A stretch of DNA of 64,000 nucleotides from Ktedonobacter robiniae (lineage in GTDB: Bacteria > Chloroflexota > Ktedonobacteria > Ktedonobacterales > Ktedonobacteraceae). Shown here piece after piece: positions 7,845-17,398 of the stretch. Within the stretch, counting starts at the first letter, position 1, and each line of letters opens with the position of its first letter. A program made the translations under genes and the position numbers. The stretch lies in NCBI RefSeq assembly GCF_016587375.1, contig NZ_BNJG01000001.1, forward strand, positions 1,302,001-1,366,000. The letters are read 5' to 3'. The notes under the pieces were generated by a model, which saw nothing but the letters and a program-made list of their open reading frames with translations, was not told where the DNA came from and searched no databases.

Positions 7845-9605
7845 GTGCCGGACTCACAACGCACCGCGACGCTCACGTATACTCAGCTCTTGCGTACCTA
7901 TCTCGGACCACAATGGCGACGCATGAGTCTTATTACCTTGCTTCTGCTCTCTATTCTTGTATTCCAACTCGTTAATCCCTATATTCTACGCTACTTTATC
8001 GATACCACGCTGGGCGGCGGCGACCAGTCCACTCTCCTGCTGGCTGGCCTGCTCTTTGTCGGCCTGGCCCTGCTTAACCAGGGCGCAACGATCCTGGAGA
8101 CATATGTCAGCGAGAATGTGGCCTGGACGGCAACCAACCGCCTACGCGGCGACCTGGTCGCGCACTGCCTGCGCCTGGATCTTGCTTTTCACAAGTCACA
8201 TACCTCGGGTGAACTTATCGAACGCATCGATGGAGATGTAGATGCGCTCTCCACTTTCTTCTCGCGCTCGTTTGTACTGGTCACCAGCAACATCTTGCTG
8301 ATCCTGGGCTTGATCCTGATCCTGTTCCAGCAACACTGGCTGGTCGGCTTAGTGATGGGCACATTCGCGCTCCTGGCAACCTATATCCTGCTGCGGATCC
8401 GCAATTTCGCGATTCGCTCTGAGACCGCGGATCGCCAGAAAAGCGCCGAGTTTTATGGCTTCATGGGCGAACAGCTCGTTGGCACCAGCGATATACGTGC
8501 CAATGGCGCGACTGGCTATGTCTTGTGGCGCTTCTATACCCTGCTACGCTCCTGGTACCCGGTCAACCGGCGCGCCGCCTTTATGGGGTTTTCAACCTTT
8601 GTGACAACCATCGCGATCTTCGGCATTGGCAATGCCATGGCCTTCGCGCTTGGCGCCTACCTCTGGAGCCAGAAGTTGATCTCGCCGGGCGCGGTTTACT
8701 TTATCTTCTACTGCACCAACCTGTTGAACCAACCCATCGACCAGATCCGGCGTGAGCTCCAAAATCTACAGAAGGCTGGCGCGGGTATCGAGCGCATCCG
8801 CCTGCTTCTGCGCACTCAGCCCACGATCACGGACGCGCCTGCGCCCCTCTCGCTCCCTTCAGGCCCGCTCGCCGTCTCCTTTACGCGCGTTAGCTTTAGC
8901 TACAACGAGCAGGATACGGTGCTACATGACCTCTCTTTTGACCTGGCTCCTGGTAAGGTGCTCGGCCTGCTGGGACGCACGGGAAGCGGAAAAACGACGA
9001 CAGCTCGCCTGCTGCTACGCCTCTACGAGGCTCAGAGCGGCGAGATTCGTCTGGGAAATGTTCCGATACGCGCGACACGCCTCGCGGACCTGCGCCAGCG
9101 TGTCGGAATGGTGACGCAAGATGTGCAGCTCTTCCATACCAGCGTGCGCGATAACCTGACCTTCTTTAACGCCAGTATTCCCGATAGCCGTATCCTGGAG
9201 ACGCTAGAGAGCCTGGGCCTGGGTCCATGGTTACGCTCGCTTCCAGAAGGTCTGAATACCGAGTTGGGTTCCGATGGCGAGGGTCTCTCCGCGGGCGAGG
9301 CCCAGCTCCTGGCCTTTACACGTATCTTTCTCGCCGATCCTGGCCTGGTGATCCTGGATGAGGCATCATCCCGTCTGGATCCGGCCACCGAGCAGTTGAT
9401 TGAGCAGGCCACAAGCAAGCTGCTTGCAGGGCGTACGGCAATCATTATCGCGCATCGCCTGGGGACAATCCAGCGGGCCGACAAGATTATGGTGCTTGAG
9501 GATGGACACATCCTTGAGCAGGGAGCACGCATAGACCTGGCCAATGATCCCGACTCTCGTTTCTCCTATCTGCTCAAGACCGGGCTAGAAGAGGTGCTGG
9601 CATGA
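7845..9605 (+). CDS. ABC exporter half-transporter 1 (membrane + ATPase)
   Basis: A fused ABC half-transporter with an N-terminal six-helix membrane domain and a C-terminal nucleotide-binding domain. The ATPase shows Walker [10 protein letters not shown] (near nt 8970), a Q-loop TQDVQLF, a signature LSAGEAQ replacing LSGGQ, Walker [13 protein letters not shown] and a switch histidine IIAHRLG. The GTG at 7845 is preferred because AGGAAAGGA lies nine bases before it. The frame remains open to an ATG at 7764 that lacks a ribosome-binding site. Its stop overlaps the next gene by 4 bp, so the two probably form a heterodimer. The cargo is unknown. Confidence 0.85.
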   Translation: MPDSQRTATLTYTQLLRTYLGPQWRRMSLITLLLLSILVFQLVNPYILRYFIDTTLGGGDQSTLLLAGLLFVGLALLNQGATILETYVSENVAWTATNRLRGDLVAHCLRLDLAFHKSHTSGELIERIDGDVDALSTFFSRSFVLVTSNILLILGLILILFQQHWLVGLVMGTFALLATYILLRIRNFAIRSETADRQKSAEFYGFMGEQLVGTSDIRANGATGYVLWRFYTLLRSWYPVNRRAAFMGFSTFVTTIAIFGIGNAMAFALGAYLWSQKLISPGAVYFIFYCTNLLNQPIDQIRRELQNLQKAGAGIERIRLLLRTQPTITDAPAPLSLPSGPLAVSFTRVSFSYNEQDTVLHDLSFDLAPGKVLGLLGRTGSGKTTTARLLLRLYEAQSGEIRLGNVPIRATRLADLRQRVGMVTQDVQLFHTSVRDNLTFFNASIPDSRILETLESLGLGPWLRSLPEGLNTELGSDGEGLSAGEAQLLAFTRIFLADPGLVILDEASSRLDPATEQLIEQATSKLLAGRTAIIIAHRLGTIQRADKIMVLEDGHILEQGARIDLANDPDSRFSYLLKTGLEEVLA

Positions 9606-11410
9606 GATCTGATATAAAATATAACACGCCTGATATACCACCGTTGAAGACCTATCAGTATCTCTGGGGCCTGATGCGCTACCGCCCCTGGCTCTATCTG
9701 GGCAACGCGCTCATCTGGATTATCCTGCACATGGCACCCCTCCTCCCAGGGCTAATCGCGCAACAATTTTTCAATACATTGGCACGCTCGGGACACCTCA
9801 ATCGCGAACTCTGGCTGCTGATCGCGACCCTGGTGGCTATCGCCCTTGGGCAGGCTGCGCTCTTTCTCTTTGGCGGACTCGTCGATAACTTGCATCGCTT
9901 CTCGATGTCCAATATTCTGCGACGCAACCTGCTAGCACGCATCTTAGAGCGGCCAGGAGCACGGGCGGTCCCCGGCTCTCCCGGCGAGGCCATCAGTCGC
10001 TTCCGTGATGATGCCAATCAGGCCGAGAACGCCATTAGCTGGACCCTGGACAGTATCGGCGAAATCCTCTTCGCGCTTGTGGCCGTGTTCATCCTGCTGC
10101 GCATCAACGCAACAATTACGCTGCTGGTCTTCTTCCCCCTGGCGGGCGTGCTGGCCATTACCCAACTTATGCGCAATCGCCTGAGTAAGTATCGCGTCGC
10201 CAGCCGCCAGGCAACTGGAAAAGTGACCAGCGCCATCGGTGAGATCTTCTCCTCGGTGCAGGCCATCCAGATCGCGGCAGCCGAGCCACACGTTCTGCGC
10301 AACTTCGACATGCTCAACGAGCGCAGGCGCGTTGCCATGCTCAAGGATAGCGTGCTGACGCAGATTCTTAGCTCGACCTTTAGTAACATCGTAGGCATTG
10401 GTACGGGCCTCATCTTGCTTCTGGCGGCCCAGTCCATGCATACGCGTGACCTGGGGGTGGGCGACCTGGCGCTCTTCATCTACTACCTCTCCTTTGTGAC
10501 GGAGTTTGTGCAGTTCTTTGGCATCTTTCTAGCCTACTACACCCAGACCGGGGTCTCGTTCTCTCGCATGCATACACTCTTACAGGGGGCACCAGCCGAA
10601 AGCCTGGTAGCGCACCACCCCCTGTATCTCACCGGAACCATTCCCCAGCCTACAACGCTGTCTGCAAGCGAGCGTAATCTGGAGTTACTTGAAGTACACA
10701 ACCTGAGCTACTGCTATCCCGAAACGGGGCGTGGGATAACTCACATTGACCTGAGCCTGCGCCGTGGCTCACTCACTGTCATCACCGGGCGCATCGGCTC
10801 GGGCAAGACAACGCTTGTACAGACATTGCTCGGTCTCCTGCCACCTCAGGGCGGGGAAATCTTCTGGAATGGGAAGCCGGTTAGCGACCCCGCGACCTTC
10901 TTTGTACCACCCAGAAGTGCCTACACACCCCAGGTTCCACGCCTCTTTAGCGCGACCCTACGCGAAAATATCCTGCTGGGACTCGAACCAGAGCCAGCGC
11001 GTCTCCAGCAAGCCATTGAGCAGGCCGTGATGGAGCGCGACCTGGACGCGCTTGAGCAGGGCATTGAAACCCTGGTGGGAACACGTGGCGTCAAGCTCTC
11101 GGGTGGACAGATCCAGCGCTCCTCGGCGGCACGTATGTTTATACGTGAACCCGCGCTACTAATCTTTGATGATCTCTCCAGCGCCCTGGATGTTGTAACG
11201 GAACAAACGATGTGGGCACGACTGACAGATCTGCTACAACAGGGTCAGACCACGTGCCTGGTCGTCTCGCACCGGCGGACCGTGCTCCAGCGCGCCGACC
11301 ATATCATTGTGCTCAAAGAGGGCGAGATTGCGGCGCAAGGCCCACTCTCCACTCTGCTAGAGAACGCTGAAGAGATGCGCCAGCTCTGGTATGGTGGTCT
11401 CGTGGAATAG
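9602..11410 (+). CDS. ABC exporter half-transporter 2 (membrane + ATPase)
   Basis: This 602-residue partner of the preceding gene has about six membrane helices and then an ATPase domain. Visible motifs are Walker [10 protein letters not shown], signature LSGGQIQRS, Walker [14 protein letters not shown] and switch His in VVSHRRT. Walker B ends in Asp (FDD) where the general base is usually Glu, while partner 1 keeps DE. One catalytic site may therefore be degenerate, as in many heterodimeric exporters. ATGA overlap with the upstream gene indicates coupled translation. Confidence 0.88.
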   Translation: MRSDIKYNTPDIPPLKTYQYLWGLMRYRPWLYLGNALIWIILHMAPLLPGLIAQQFFNTLARSGHLNRELWLLIATLVAIALGQAALFLFGGLVDNLHRFSMSNILRRNLLARILERPGARAVPGSPGEAISRFRDDANQAENAISWTLDSIGEILFALVAVFILLRINATITLLVFFPLAGVLAITQLMRNRLSKYRVASRQATGKVTSAIGEIFSSVQAIQIAAAEPHVLRNFDMLNERRRVAMLKDSVLTQILSSTFSNIVGIGTGLILLLAAQSMHTRDLGVGDLALFIYYLSFVTEFVQFFGIFLAYYTQTGVSFSRMHTLLQGAPAESLVAHHPLYLTGTIPQPTTLSASERNLELLEVHNLSYCYPETGRGITHIDLSLRRGSLTVITGRIGSGKTTLVQTLLGLLPPQGGEIFWNGKPVSDPATFFVPPRSAYTPQVPRLFSATLRENILLGLEPEPARLQQAIEQAVMERDLDALEQGIETLVGTRGVKLSGGQIQRSSAARMFIREPALLIFDDLSSALDVVTEQTMWARLTDLLQQGQTTCLVVSHRRTVLQRADHIIVLKEGEIAAQGPLSTLLENAEEMRQLWYGGLVE

Positions 11411-11438
11411 CAGCATCGGGCGACTCTCCACATACCAC

Positions 11439-11465
11439 GGGCTGATTGCTGTACCAATTCAGCCC
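11439..11465. terminator. short hairpin after the ABC exporter genes
   Basis: GGGCTGA and TCAGCCC are separated by 13 bases. Its position 30 bp after the stop suggests a 3' end structure, but there is no T-run. Confidence 0.35.
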
Positions 11466-11483
11466 ACCATACTCCTATAGTTC

Positions 11484-11512
11484 TTGCCCCACTCCATACA
11501 GACTGTTATAGT
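11484..11512 (+). promoter_or_regulatory. putative promoter of rlmB
   Basis: TTGCCC (11484-11489) and TATAGT (11507-11512) have a 17-bp spacer and lie 30 bp before the rlmB start. Confidence 0.45.
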
Positions 11513-11541
11513 GGGAGGAAAACGGTGGAGAAGAGGGAGTT

Positions 11542-12291
11542 ATGTCAGAGTATATCTGGGGTCGCAATCCTATTATGGAGACCTTGCACTCGGTGCGCAA
11601 AGTGAAGCGCATCCTGCTCGCAGAGGGAAGTAAACGCGAGGGAGGCACCCTGAACACGATTATTCAGGAGGCCCAAAAACGCCAGATTCCAGTCGAGATG
11701 GTGCCACGCACGCGCCTGGACCAGATGAGCAAGGGCGCGGTACACCAGGGCTGCGTGGCTATTGTCGCCGAGCGCGAATATGCCAGCACCGACGACATTC
11801 TGGCCCTCGCAGCCCAACGTAATGAGCCACCGTTTCTGCTCTTACTGGACTCGATTCAGGATGTCAACAACCTGGGCTCACTCTTACGTACCGCCGAAGC
11901 GGCGGGGGTGCACGGGGTCATTATTCCCGAGCATCGCGCCGCCGAGGTTAACGCGACCGTGGTTAAAACCTCTGCCGGAGCAACCGAGCATATTATGATT
12001 GCGCGTGAAACTAATCTCACACGCACCATTGACTATCTCAAGCAGCAAAATATCTGGGTCGTGGGCCTAGCGGGCGAAGGAGACACACTCTATACGCAGG
12101 CCAATCTTACGGGTCCGCTCGCTGTGGTTGTGGGAAACGAGGGCAAAGGCATGGGGCGCCTGGTGCGCGAACACTGCGATGTACTGATTAAACTACCGAT
12201 GCATGGCTATATTAATTCGCTTAACGCAGCCGTAGCGGGCAGCATCACGCTCTACGAGGCGCTCCGCCAGCGCTCGCTTGCTTCTCGCTAA
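11542..12291 (+). CDS. rlmB: 23S rRNA (guanosine-2'-O-)-methyltransferase, TrmH/SpoU family
   Basis: A 249-residue SPOUT methyltransferase, probably methylating a 2'-O position in 23S rRNA. It begins with the substrate-binding segment GRNPIMETLHS. The SPOUT motifs follow: NNLGSLLRTAEAAG with catalytic Arg (motif 1), VVGNEGKGMGRLV (motif 2) and LPMHGYINSLNAAVAG (motif 3). Length and architecture match RlmB rather than the shorter TrmH or TrmL. AGGGAG precedes the ATG. An uncharacterised tRNA or rRNA target remains possible. Confidence 0.88.
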   Translation: MSEYIWGRNPIMETLHSVRKVKRILLAEGSKREGGTLNTIIQEAQKRQIPVEMVPRTRLDQMSKGAVHQGCVAIVAEREYASTDDILALAAQRNEPPFLLLLDSIQDVNNLGSLLRTAEAAGVHGVIIPEHRAAEVNATVVKTSAGATEHIMIARETNLTRTIDYLKQQNIWVVGLAGEGDTLYTQANLTGPLAVVVGNEGKGMGRLVREHCDVLIKLPMHGYINSLNAAVAGSITLYEALRQRSLASR

Positions 12292-12387
12292 AGGGCCCAT
12301 CCTATCTATGCTTGCATTTGTTACATGCCTTATATCCATTACGTTCTATCATGTATATCGATGCAATAATTTCAGGAGAGCTTCATC

Positions 12388-13305
12388 GTGTTTAAGATAT
12401 TTCTGCAACGCCTCAGCCTGCTAGCGATCTGCGGCCTGTTCGCCCTTAGCCTGGCGGCCTCGCTCCAGCCCGCGCTGGCACATGCCGCAGGTCCTACAGT
12501 TACCATAGCGCAACCAGGAGCGACGAGTTCAATTCTTATTGGGCACCCCGGCACGAAGGTGACGCTCACGGGAACAGGCTTTAAACCCAATGGCACCGCC
12601 AAACTCTTCGCCACTCCGGTAGGCGATCCCAACCAGTGTAAGCCCAACCAGGTTACTGAAAACATGAAGGCCTTTGTCCCAGATAGCGCAACGATTGACG
12701 CCAGCGGCAATTTCAATGTTGTCACCACATGGCCAGATGCCGCCAATATTCCCTCGGCCCCCTACTTCCTCTGTGTGACCACTCAGGATGAGCAGGCCCT
12801 CTCTGGCAACAACTTTACTGTTGCGGAGCCGGTTGCGATCAAGGTCACCCCTAAGAATGCGGCCCCTGGCGACAAGATTACGGTCCAGGGCACTGGCTGG
12901 CTGCCAGTACAAAATATTAACGTCTCTATTGTTAGCAATGGCTCAGCTATCACCAGCCAGAGCGTGCAGTCCGCGGGTCCAGACGGCACCTTTACCACGA
13001 CGCTGACCATTCCGGAGAGCGCTCAGGATGGAAGCTATCAGGTAAGCGTCACTGCACCGAATGAAGATTCAAGCTATATGAAGGCCAGCCAGGCCCTTAC
13101 CATAGCCGCGGAGCCGACGGCAGCGCCTTCTACCCCCACGCCAACGCCCGGTACCACACCTACAGTCACCGCGACGGCAACCACCAATTCCAGCGGCTCT
13201 GGTGGCCCGAATGGTCTGATGATCTTTACCTTCCTGCTGGGAGGCGTAGGCATCGTCCTGGTCGTCGTCGGCGCCATCATGTACTTCTCCTATTCTCGCC
13301 AGTAG
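12388..13305 (+). CDS. secreted, C-terminally membrane-anchored protein with Ig-like (IPT-type) repeats
   Basis: The 305-residue protein has a signal peptide ending near AHA (about residue 33), then two beta-sandwich-like repeats: PGTKVTLTGTGFKPNG (about 53-68) and PGDKITVQGTGWLPVQ (about 160-175). A Pro/Thr-rich linker (TPTPTPGTTPT) and a C-terminal membrane helix (GVGIVLVVVGAIM) with a short positive tail follow. It is likely displayed on the cell surface. The start is GTG with AGGAG eight bases upstream. No enzymatic motif was found, so an adhesive or structural role is only a guess. Confidence 0.75.
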   Translation: MFKIFLQRLSLLAICGLFALSLAASLQPALAHAAGPTVTIAQPGATSSILIGHPGTKVTLTGTGFKPNGTAKLFATPVGDPNQCKPNQVTENMKAFVPDSATIDASGNFNVVTTWPDAANIPSAPYFLCVTTQDEQALSGNNFTVAEPVAIKVTPKNAAPGDKITVQGTGWLPVQNINVSIVSNGSAITSQSVQSAGPDGTFTTTLTIPESAQDGSYQVSVTAPNEDSSYMKASQALTIAAEPTAAPSTPTPTPGTTPTVTATATTNSSGSGGPNGLMIFTFLLGGVGIVLVVVGAIMYFSYSRQ

Positions 13306-13325
13306 CAAAGCACAATTACAGCTGT

Positions 13326-13399
13326 GGAGCGACGCTGCTAAAGTACGCGTCTACATATCATGGATCATATGTAGACGCGTACTTTAGCAGCGTCGCTCC
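13326..13399. repeat. long palindrome / bidirectional terminator, family A copy 1
   Basis: Perfect 33-bp arms (13326-13358 and 13367-13399) enclose an 8-base loop. It sits between two convergent genes, so it probably ends transcription both ways. The core GACGCTGCTAAAGTACGCGT is shared with 16295-16359 and 34712-34775. Confidence 0.85.
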
Positions 13400-13405
13400 C
13401 CCTAT

Positions 13406-14056
13406 TTACTCCTGAAGCTCGCTCCTACGCGTATGCACGAGGAGCAAGACCCCACTACCAACCTCCACCTCGGCCAGGTCATGCGTCAAGACATTGCTAA
13501 TGCCCCTGGGCGAACCAAAGCGCAGGCAACCATCGCGCAGGGCGTACTGTAAGTTGGTCGTGGTCAGACCCGTCACATCGCCCACCAGGGGGAAGAGCGA
13601 GAGCAGGTCGTTACTCGTGCCATGCACCTGGGTCCGTGCTGGGCCGTGCACCACCCAGCACACAGAAGGGCCATCGACCAGGCGCACAGGTACGCTTGTA
13701 ATACTGGCCAGGAGCATAATATTTCCGAGGGCGTGCTCCATCCGTTCGCCTCCCCAGCCGCCAAGCAGGGTAATACGCGTCGCGCCATGCTCGAGCGCGA
13801 GTTGCAAGGCCAGTTCTGTATCGGTCTCGTCCTTCTCTTCAGCAACGCGCACAAGCTCACACCCACGCGCGCGTAGTTCTGGCTCAGGAAGAGTGAGCGA
13901 GTCGAAATCTCCTATAATGACACACGGTGTCAGACCATAGTCGAGCGCGGTCTGTGCCCCTTTATCGGCGGCTATAACCAGGTCGGCACTTGCCAGGGCC
14001 TCCTGTACACCGCTTCCAGATCGCAAGCTTCCCGCAGCAAATACAATGATATGCAT
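13406..14056 (-). CDS. thiN: thiamine pyrophosphokinase
   Basis: This 216-residue enzyme transfers pyrophosphate from ATP to thiamine to make TPP. Characteristic motifs are AADKGAQTAL (about 29-38), IIGDFDSL (47-54), the acidic KDETDTELAL (74-83), GGWGGERMEHALGN (98-111) and SPRGISNVLT near the C-terminus. Length fits the bacterial ThiN family. It reads convergently with the surface protein gene and lies 3.4 kb from the TPP-regulated importer genes. A salvage link is inferred, but the two are not one operon. Confidence 0.9.
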   Translation of the reverse strand: MHIIVFAAGSLRSGSGVQEALASADLVIAADKGAQTALDYGLTPCVIIGDFDSLTLPEPELRARGCELVRVAEEKDETDTELALQLALEHGATRITLLGGWGGERMEHALGNIMLLASITSVPVRLVDGPSVCWVVHGPARTQVHGTSNDLLSLFPLVGDVTGLTTTNLQYALRDGCLRFGSPRGISNVLTHDLAEVEVGSGVLLLVHTRRSELQE

Positions 14057-14117
14057 ACTATTTGCTATACCTTTCGGCTAACTAGTAGCCACATTTTCGC
14101 ACAATTCGTTATGATAG

Positions 14118-14147
14118 TTGAACAAGTTCTAGATCCAGATCTATATC
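14118..14147 (+). promoter_or_regulatory. putative promoter of the DprE1-like gene
   Basis: TTGAAC (14118-14123) and TATATC (14142-14147) are 18 bp apart, 26 bp before the start codon. This is a moderate match only. Confidence 0.35.
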
Positions 14148-14172
14148 TATCCATATAGAGGGTACTCATAAC

Positions 14173-15507
14173 ATGTCGATACAGCGCACACCTCAATCCT
14201 GGGGCCGCTTCCCACGTGTGAAGCCCAATGCCGTGCTGCCAGTCTACTGGCGTCACGAGGTTCCACAACTCGATACACTTGAGAAGTCTATTCTGCCTTA
14301 TGCCTACGGGCGCAGCTATGGTGATAGCTGCCTTAACGAGGGCGGTATCTCGCTTGATGTCAGCAATCTGCGTCACTTCATCTCATTTGATGAGGAACAG
14401 GGCCTCTTACGTTGTGAGGCGGGCGTCTCCCTGGCCGAGGTACTGGAACTGGCAGTACCTCGTGGCTGGTTCTTGCCTGTGACCCCTGGCACCAAGTTCG
14501 TCTCAGTTGGTGGCGCAATCGCGAATGATGTGCATGGCAAAAATCACCACAAAGGTGGCACCTTCGGCTGCCATGTCACCCAGTTTGAGTTACTGCGCTC
14601 CGATGGCACGCGCCTCATTTGCTCACCCGACCAGAACAGTGAACTCTTCCAGGCCACTATCGGCGGTCTGGGCCTGACGGGCGTCATTCTCTGGGCCGAG
14701 TTCCGCCTGAAACCCATCCAGAACCCATACATTCAGATGGATAGTATTCTCTTCTCCTCTCTGGATGAATATCGCCAGGTAGCTGAGGAGTCCGATAAAG
14801 ACTTTGAGTACACGGTCTCCTGGGTGGTCTGCCTGGGCAATGAGAAGGAGTTGGGGCGAGGGTTCTTCTCACGCGGCAATCATGATACGACGCAGCCCAT
14901 GCCCAACAATACTCAGGGAAAACACCTACCCCTGGCCGTTCCTTTCGATTTCCCTTCTATTACGCTCAATCGCCTGACGATTCGTGCCTTCAACCTGGCA
15001 ATCTATAATAAGCAGCGCAAGAAGTATGTCCATAAGCTCACGCATTATGATCCATTCTTCTATCCCCTCGACGCCATCCATGCCTGGAACCGCATGTATG
15101 GCAAGCGTGGCTTCTTCCAGTACCAGTTTGTCATTCCCTTCGAGGGCGGTTATGAGGCCATGAAGGAGATCATGCAAGAGATCAACCGCTCCGGCGAGGG
15201 ATCCTTCCTGACCGTTCTCAAATCCTTTGGAGATATTCGCTCGCCTGGCATGCTCTCCTTCCCGCGCCCTGGCCTGACCCTGGCCCTGGACTTCGCCAAT
15301 CACGGCACACAGACCCTGCGCCTCCTCGACCGCCTGGACGCCATGGTTAATGCCGCCGGGGGCCTGATTTATCCTGCTAAGGACGCGCGTATGCATCCCG
15401 AAGATTTCCAGCGCTACTTCCCACGCTGGAAAGAGTTCGAGCAGTATATGGACCCACAATTTTCTTCCAGCTTCTGGCGTCGCGTCACACAGCCCGCTGC
15501 GCAATAG
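14173..15507 (+). CDS. DprE1-like FAD-dependent oxidoreductase
   Basis: A 444-residue FAD-linked oxidase of the vanillyl-alcohol-oxidase fold, most like decaprenylphosphoryl-beta-D-ribose 2'-oxidase. The FAD-binding half shows YGRSYGDSCLN, VTPGTKFVSVGGAIANDVHGKNHH and FGCHV; the C-terminal half has LSFPRPGLTLALDF and the conserved lysine in PAKDAR. With the SDR gene 43 bp downstream it would oxidise and then reduce a lipid-linked pentose, epimerising ribose to arabinose at C2. Compared from memory with M. tuberculosis DprE1, the inhibitor-reactive cysteine position is alanine here. No signal peptide is present. Confidence 0.82.
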   Translation: MSIQRTPQSWGRFPRVKPNAVLPVYWRHEVPQLDTLEKSILPYAYGRSYGDSCLNEGGISLDVSNLRHFISFDEEQGLLRCEAGVSLAEVLELAVPRGWFLPVTPGTKFVSVGGAIANDVHGKNHHKGGTFGCHVTQFELLRSDGTRLICSPDQNSELFQATIGGLGLTGVILWAEFRLKPIQNPYIQMDSILFSSLDEYRQVAEESDKDFEYTVSWVVCLGNEKELGRGFFSRGNHDTTQPMPNNTQGKHLPLAVPFDFPSITLNRLTIRAFNLAIYNKQRKKYVHKLTHYDPFFYPLDAIHAWNRMYGKRGFFQYQFVIPFEGGYEAMKEIMQEINRSGEGSFLTVLKSFGDIRSPGMLSFPRPGLTLALDFANHGTQTLRLLDRLDAMVNAAGGLIYPAKDARMHPEDFQRYFPRWKEFEQYMDPQFSSSFWRRVTQPAAQ

Positions 15508-15550
15508 ATAAAGCATACACACTACCAATCTGGAGTTATAAAAAAAAGTT

Positions 15551-16291
15551 ATGGCAAAAATCCTTATTGTAGGCGCGACCTCAGCAATTGCCCAGGAGAC
15601 AGCAAAATGTTTCGCCAAAGATGGTGCGGAACTCTTCCTGGTCGCACGTAGCCCTGAGAAAATGGCTGTTATCGCGGATGACCTCAAAGTACGTGGCGCC
15701 AAAAGTGTCGAGGCCTTCGAGTTTGATGCCTCTGACCTTCATCGTCACCAGGAGATGTTCGATGCGGCACTCGCAACCATGGGCGAGCTAGATATGTTCC
15801 TCATCGCCCACGGGACGCTCGGCAGCCAGAAGGGCTGCGAAGAGAGCGTGGCAGAGACCCTCAAGGAGCTTAACACCAACTTTACCAGCGTCGTCTCACT
15901 GCTTACAATTAGCGCCAATTACTTCGAGCGGCGTCACCGGGGTGTGATCGCGGTTATCTCATCTGTCGCAGGGGACCGCGGACGCAAGAGCAACTACGTC
16001 TATGGCACCGCCAAGGGCGCGGTCAACCTCTTCTTACAGGGCCTGCGCAACCGCCTGGCCAAATCTGGTGTGACGGTGGTCACGATTAAACCTGGCTTTG
16101 TCGATACCCCTATGACCGCGCACCTGCGCAAAGGCTTGCTCTTTGCCAAGGCCAGCGCTGTGGGCGAGGGCGTCTACCAGGCTATGCAGCAGAAGAAGGA
16201 TATTGTCTATCTCCCCTGGTTCTGGGGCAGCATCATGTTTATAATCAAGGCTATTCCAGAGCGTATCTATAAAAATCTCTCATTAGGTTAA
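15551..16291 (+). CDS. DprE2-like short-chain dehydrogenase/reductase
   Basis: A 246-residue classical SDR and the probable partner of the upstream DprE1-like enzyme, reducing the 2'-keto intermediate with NAD(P)H. Rossmann motif GATSAIAQ is at residues 8-15. The catalytic Ser is in VISSVAG (137/138), with Tyr151 and Lys155 in YGTAK. A hydrophobic C-terminal part (PWFWGSIMFIIKAIPERIYK) is typical of the DprE2 group and may contact the membrane. The gene pair order is that of mycobacterial dprE1-dprE2. Its own ribosome-binding site is weak (GGAG 14 bases away). Confidence 0.82.
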   Translation: MAKILIVGATSAIAQETAKCFAKDGAELFLVARSPEKMAVIADDLKVRGAKSVEAFEFDASDLHRHQEMFDAALATMGELDMFLIAHGTLGSQKGCEESVAETLKELNTNFTSVVSLLTISANYFERRHRGVIAVISSVAGDRGRKSNYVYGTAKGAVNLFLQGLRNRLAKSGVTVVTIKPGFVDTPMTAHLRKGLLFAKASAVGEGVYQAMQQKKDIVYLPWFWGSIMFIIKAIPERIYKNLSLG

Positions 16292-16294
16292 GCA

Positions 16295-16359
16295 CGACGC
16301 TACTAAAGTACGCGTCTACATATAACGGGTATATGTAGACGCGTACTTTAGTAGCGTCG
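16295..16359. repeat. long palindrome, family A copy 2
   Basis: Perfect 30-bp arms (16295-16324, 16330-16359) enclose a 5-base loop, beginning 4 bp after the DprE2-like stop and ending 15 bp before the esterase. Unlike copies 1 and 3 it lies between genes on the same strand. It would separate their transcription. Confidence 0.85.
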
Positions 16360-16374
16360 GACAAGGATGAAAGT

Positions 16375-17304
16375 ATGACGCTTGATCCCCAGGTGGCCGC
16401 CTATTTGGCGTCCCTGCCAGTTGCAGAACCTGTTACATCTCTTGATGAGATGCGCCGTCAGAACACGTTCTCGGGCATTGTGAGTGGAGGCGAAGCGATT
16501 CCCCTGGCCCAGGTACATAACCGCACCATTCCCGGGCCAGCGGGTGAGATACCGGTTCGCATCTATCGCCCCACGCCCGATAATGTTCTGCTGCCAGTCG
16601 TGCTCTATTTTCATGGTGGCGGCTGGGTGCTTGGCAATCTCGATACCCATGATAACATTTGCCGCTCACTGGCGAAGCATACCTCCTGCGTAGTGATCGC
16701 GGTCGACTATCGCCTGGCACCCGAGCACAAGTATCCCGCAGCGCTTGAGGATGCCGAGGCCGCTCTCTTATGGGTAACCGCAAACGCCCAGGAGCTAGCT
16801 ATAGACGCCTCACGTATCGCGGTGGCAGGAGATAGCGCTGGAGGGAATATTGCAGCAGCACTCACGCTCCTGGCGCGCGACAAAGGCTATCCACCACTCG
16901 CGGCTCAGGCCCTGATCTATCCCGTGGCCGACTATTATACTGGCGATCACGACTCCTACACAACCATTAAAGAGGGATACGGTCTCACCGCGGAGGATAT
17001 GCGCTGGTACTGGGACCAGTACCTGTCTACGCCTGATGAGGGCGAACACCCCTACGCGGCACCTTTGCGCGCTCAAGATCTAAGTCACCTGCCGCCCGCG
17101 CTGATTCTCGTCGCGGAATATGATCCCCTGCGCGACGAGGGACAGAAGTACGCGCAACGCCTGCAAGAGGCCGGAGTGCCAACCCAGTTTATCTACCTGA
17201 AGGGTTTGATCCATTCCTTCTTTCGTATGAATGGTGTCTTCCCTCACGCCCTCGAACACCAGCGAAACGTCGCAGCCTGGCTACACTCCCGCTTCGAGGA
17301 ATAG
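16375..17304 (+). CDS. alpha/beta hydrolase, hormone-sensitive-lipase (HSL/Aes) type esterase
   Basis: This 309-residue esterase probably acts on short-chain acyl esters. It has the HSL-family oxyanion motif HGGGW (residues 80-84), the nucleophile elbow GDSAGG with Ser154, the acid in EYDPLRDEG and the base in IHSFFRM. DYRLAPEHKYPAA is typical of bacterial class IV esterases. The N-terminal cap region is present and no export signal is seen. It starts 15 bp after the family A hairpin, with AAGGA before the ATG. Confidence 0.9.
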   Translation: MTLDPQVAAYLASLPVAEPVTSLDEMRRQNTFSGIVSGGEAIPLAQVHNRTIPGPAGEIPVRIYRPTPDNVLLPVVLYFHGGGWVLGNLDTHDNICRSLAKHTSCVVIAVDYRLAPEHKYPAALEDAEAALLWVTANAQELAIDASRIAVAGDSAGGNIAAALTLLARDKGYPPLAAQALIYPVADYYTGDHDSYTTIKEGYGLTAEDMRWYWDQYLSTPDEGEHPYAAPLRAQDLSHLPPALILVAEYDPLRDEGQKYAQRLQEAGVPTQFIYLKGLIHSFFRMNGVFPHALEHQRNVAAWLHSRFEE

Positions 17305-17308
17305 TTTT

Positions 17309-17379
17309 TCACATAAGAATGATATGGTTGTGCTTGTGGGCCTACGGTCCACAAGCACAACCATATCATTCTTATGTGA
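17309..17379. terminator. 31-bp perfect hairpin between convergent genes
   Basis: The arms 17309-17339 and 17349-17379 are perfectly complementary, with a 9-base loop. It lies between the stop codons of the esterase and the binding-protein gene. A second short GCGCC-GAAG-GCGC hairpin follows at once, resembling the pattern after the hairpins at 42001 and 42578. Confidence 0.85.
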
Positions 17380-17398
17380 GCGCCGAAGGCGCGAGAAG

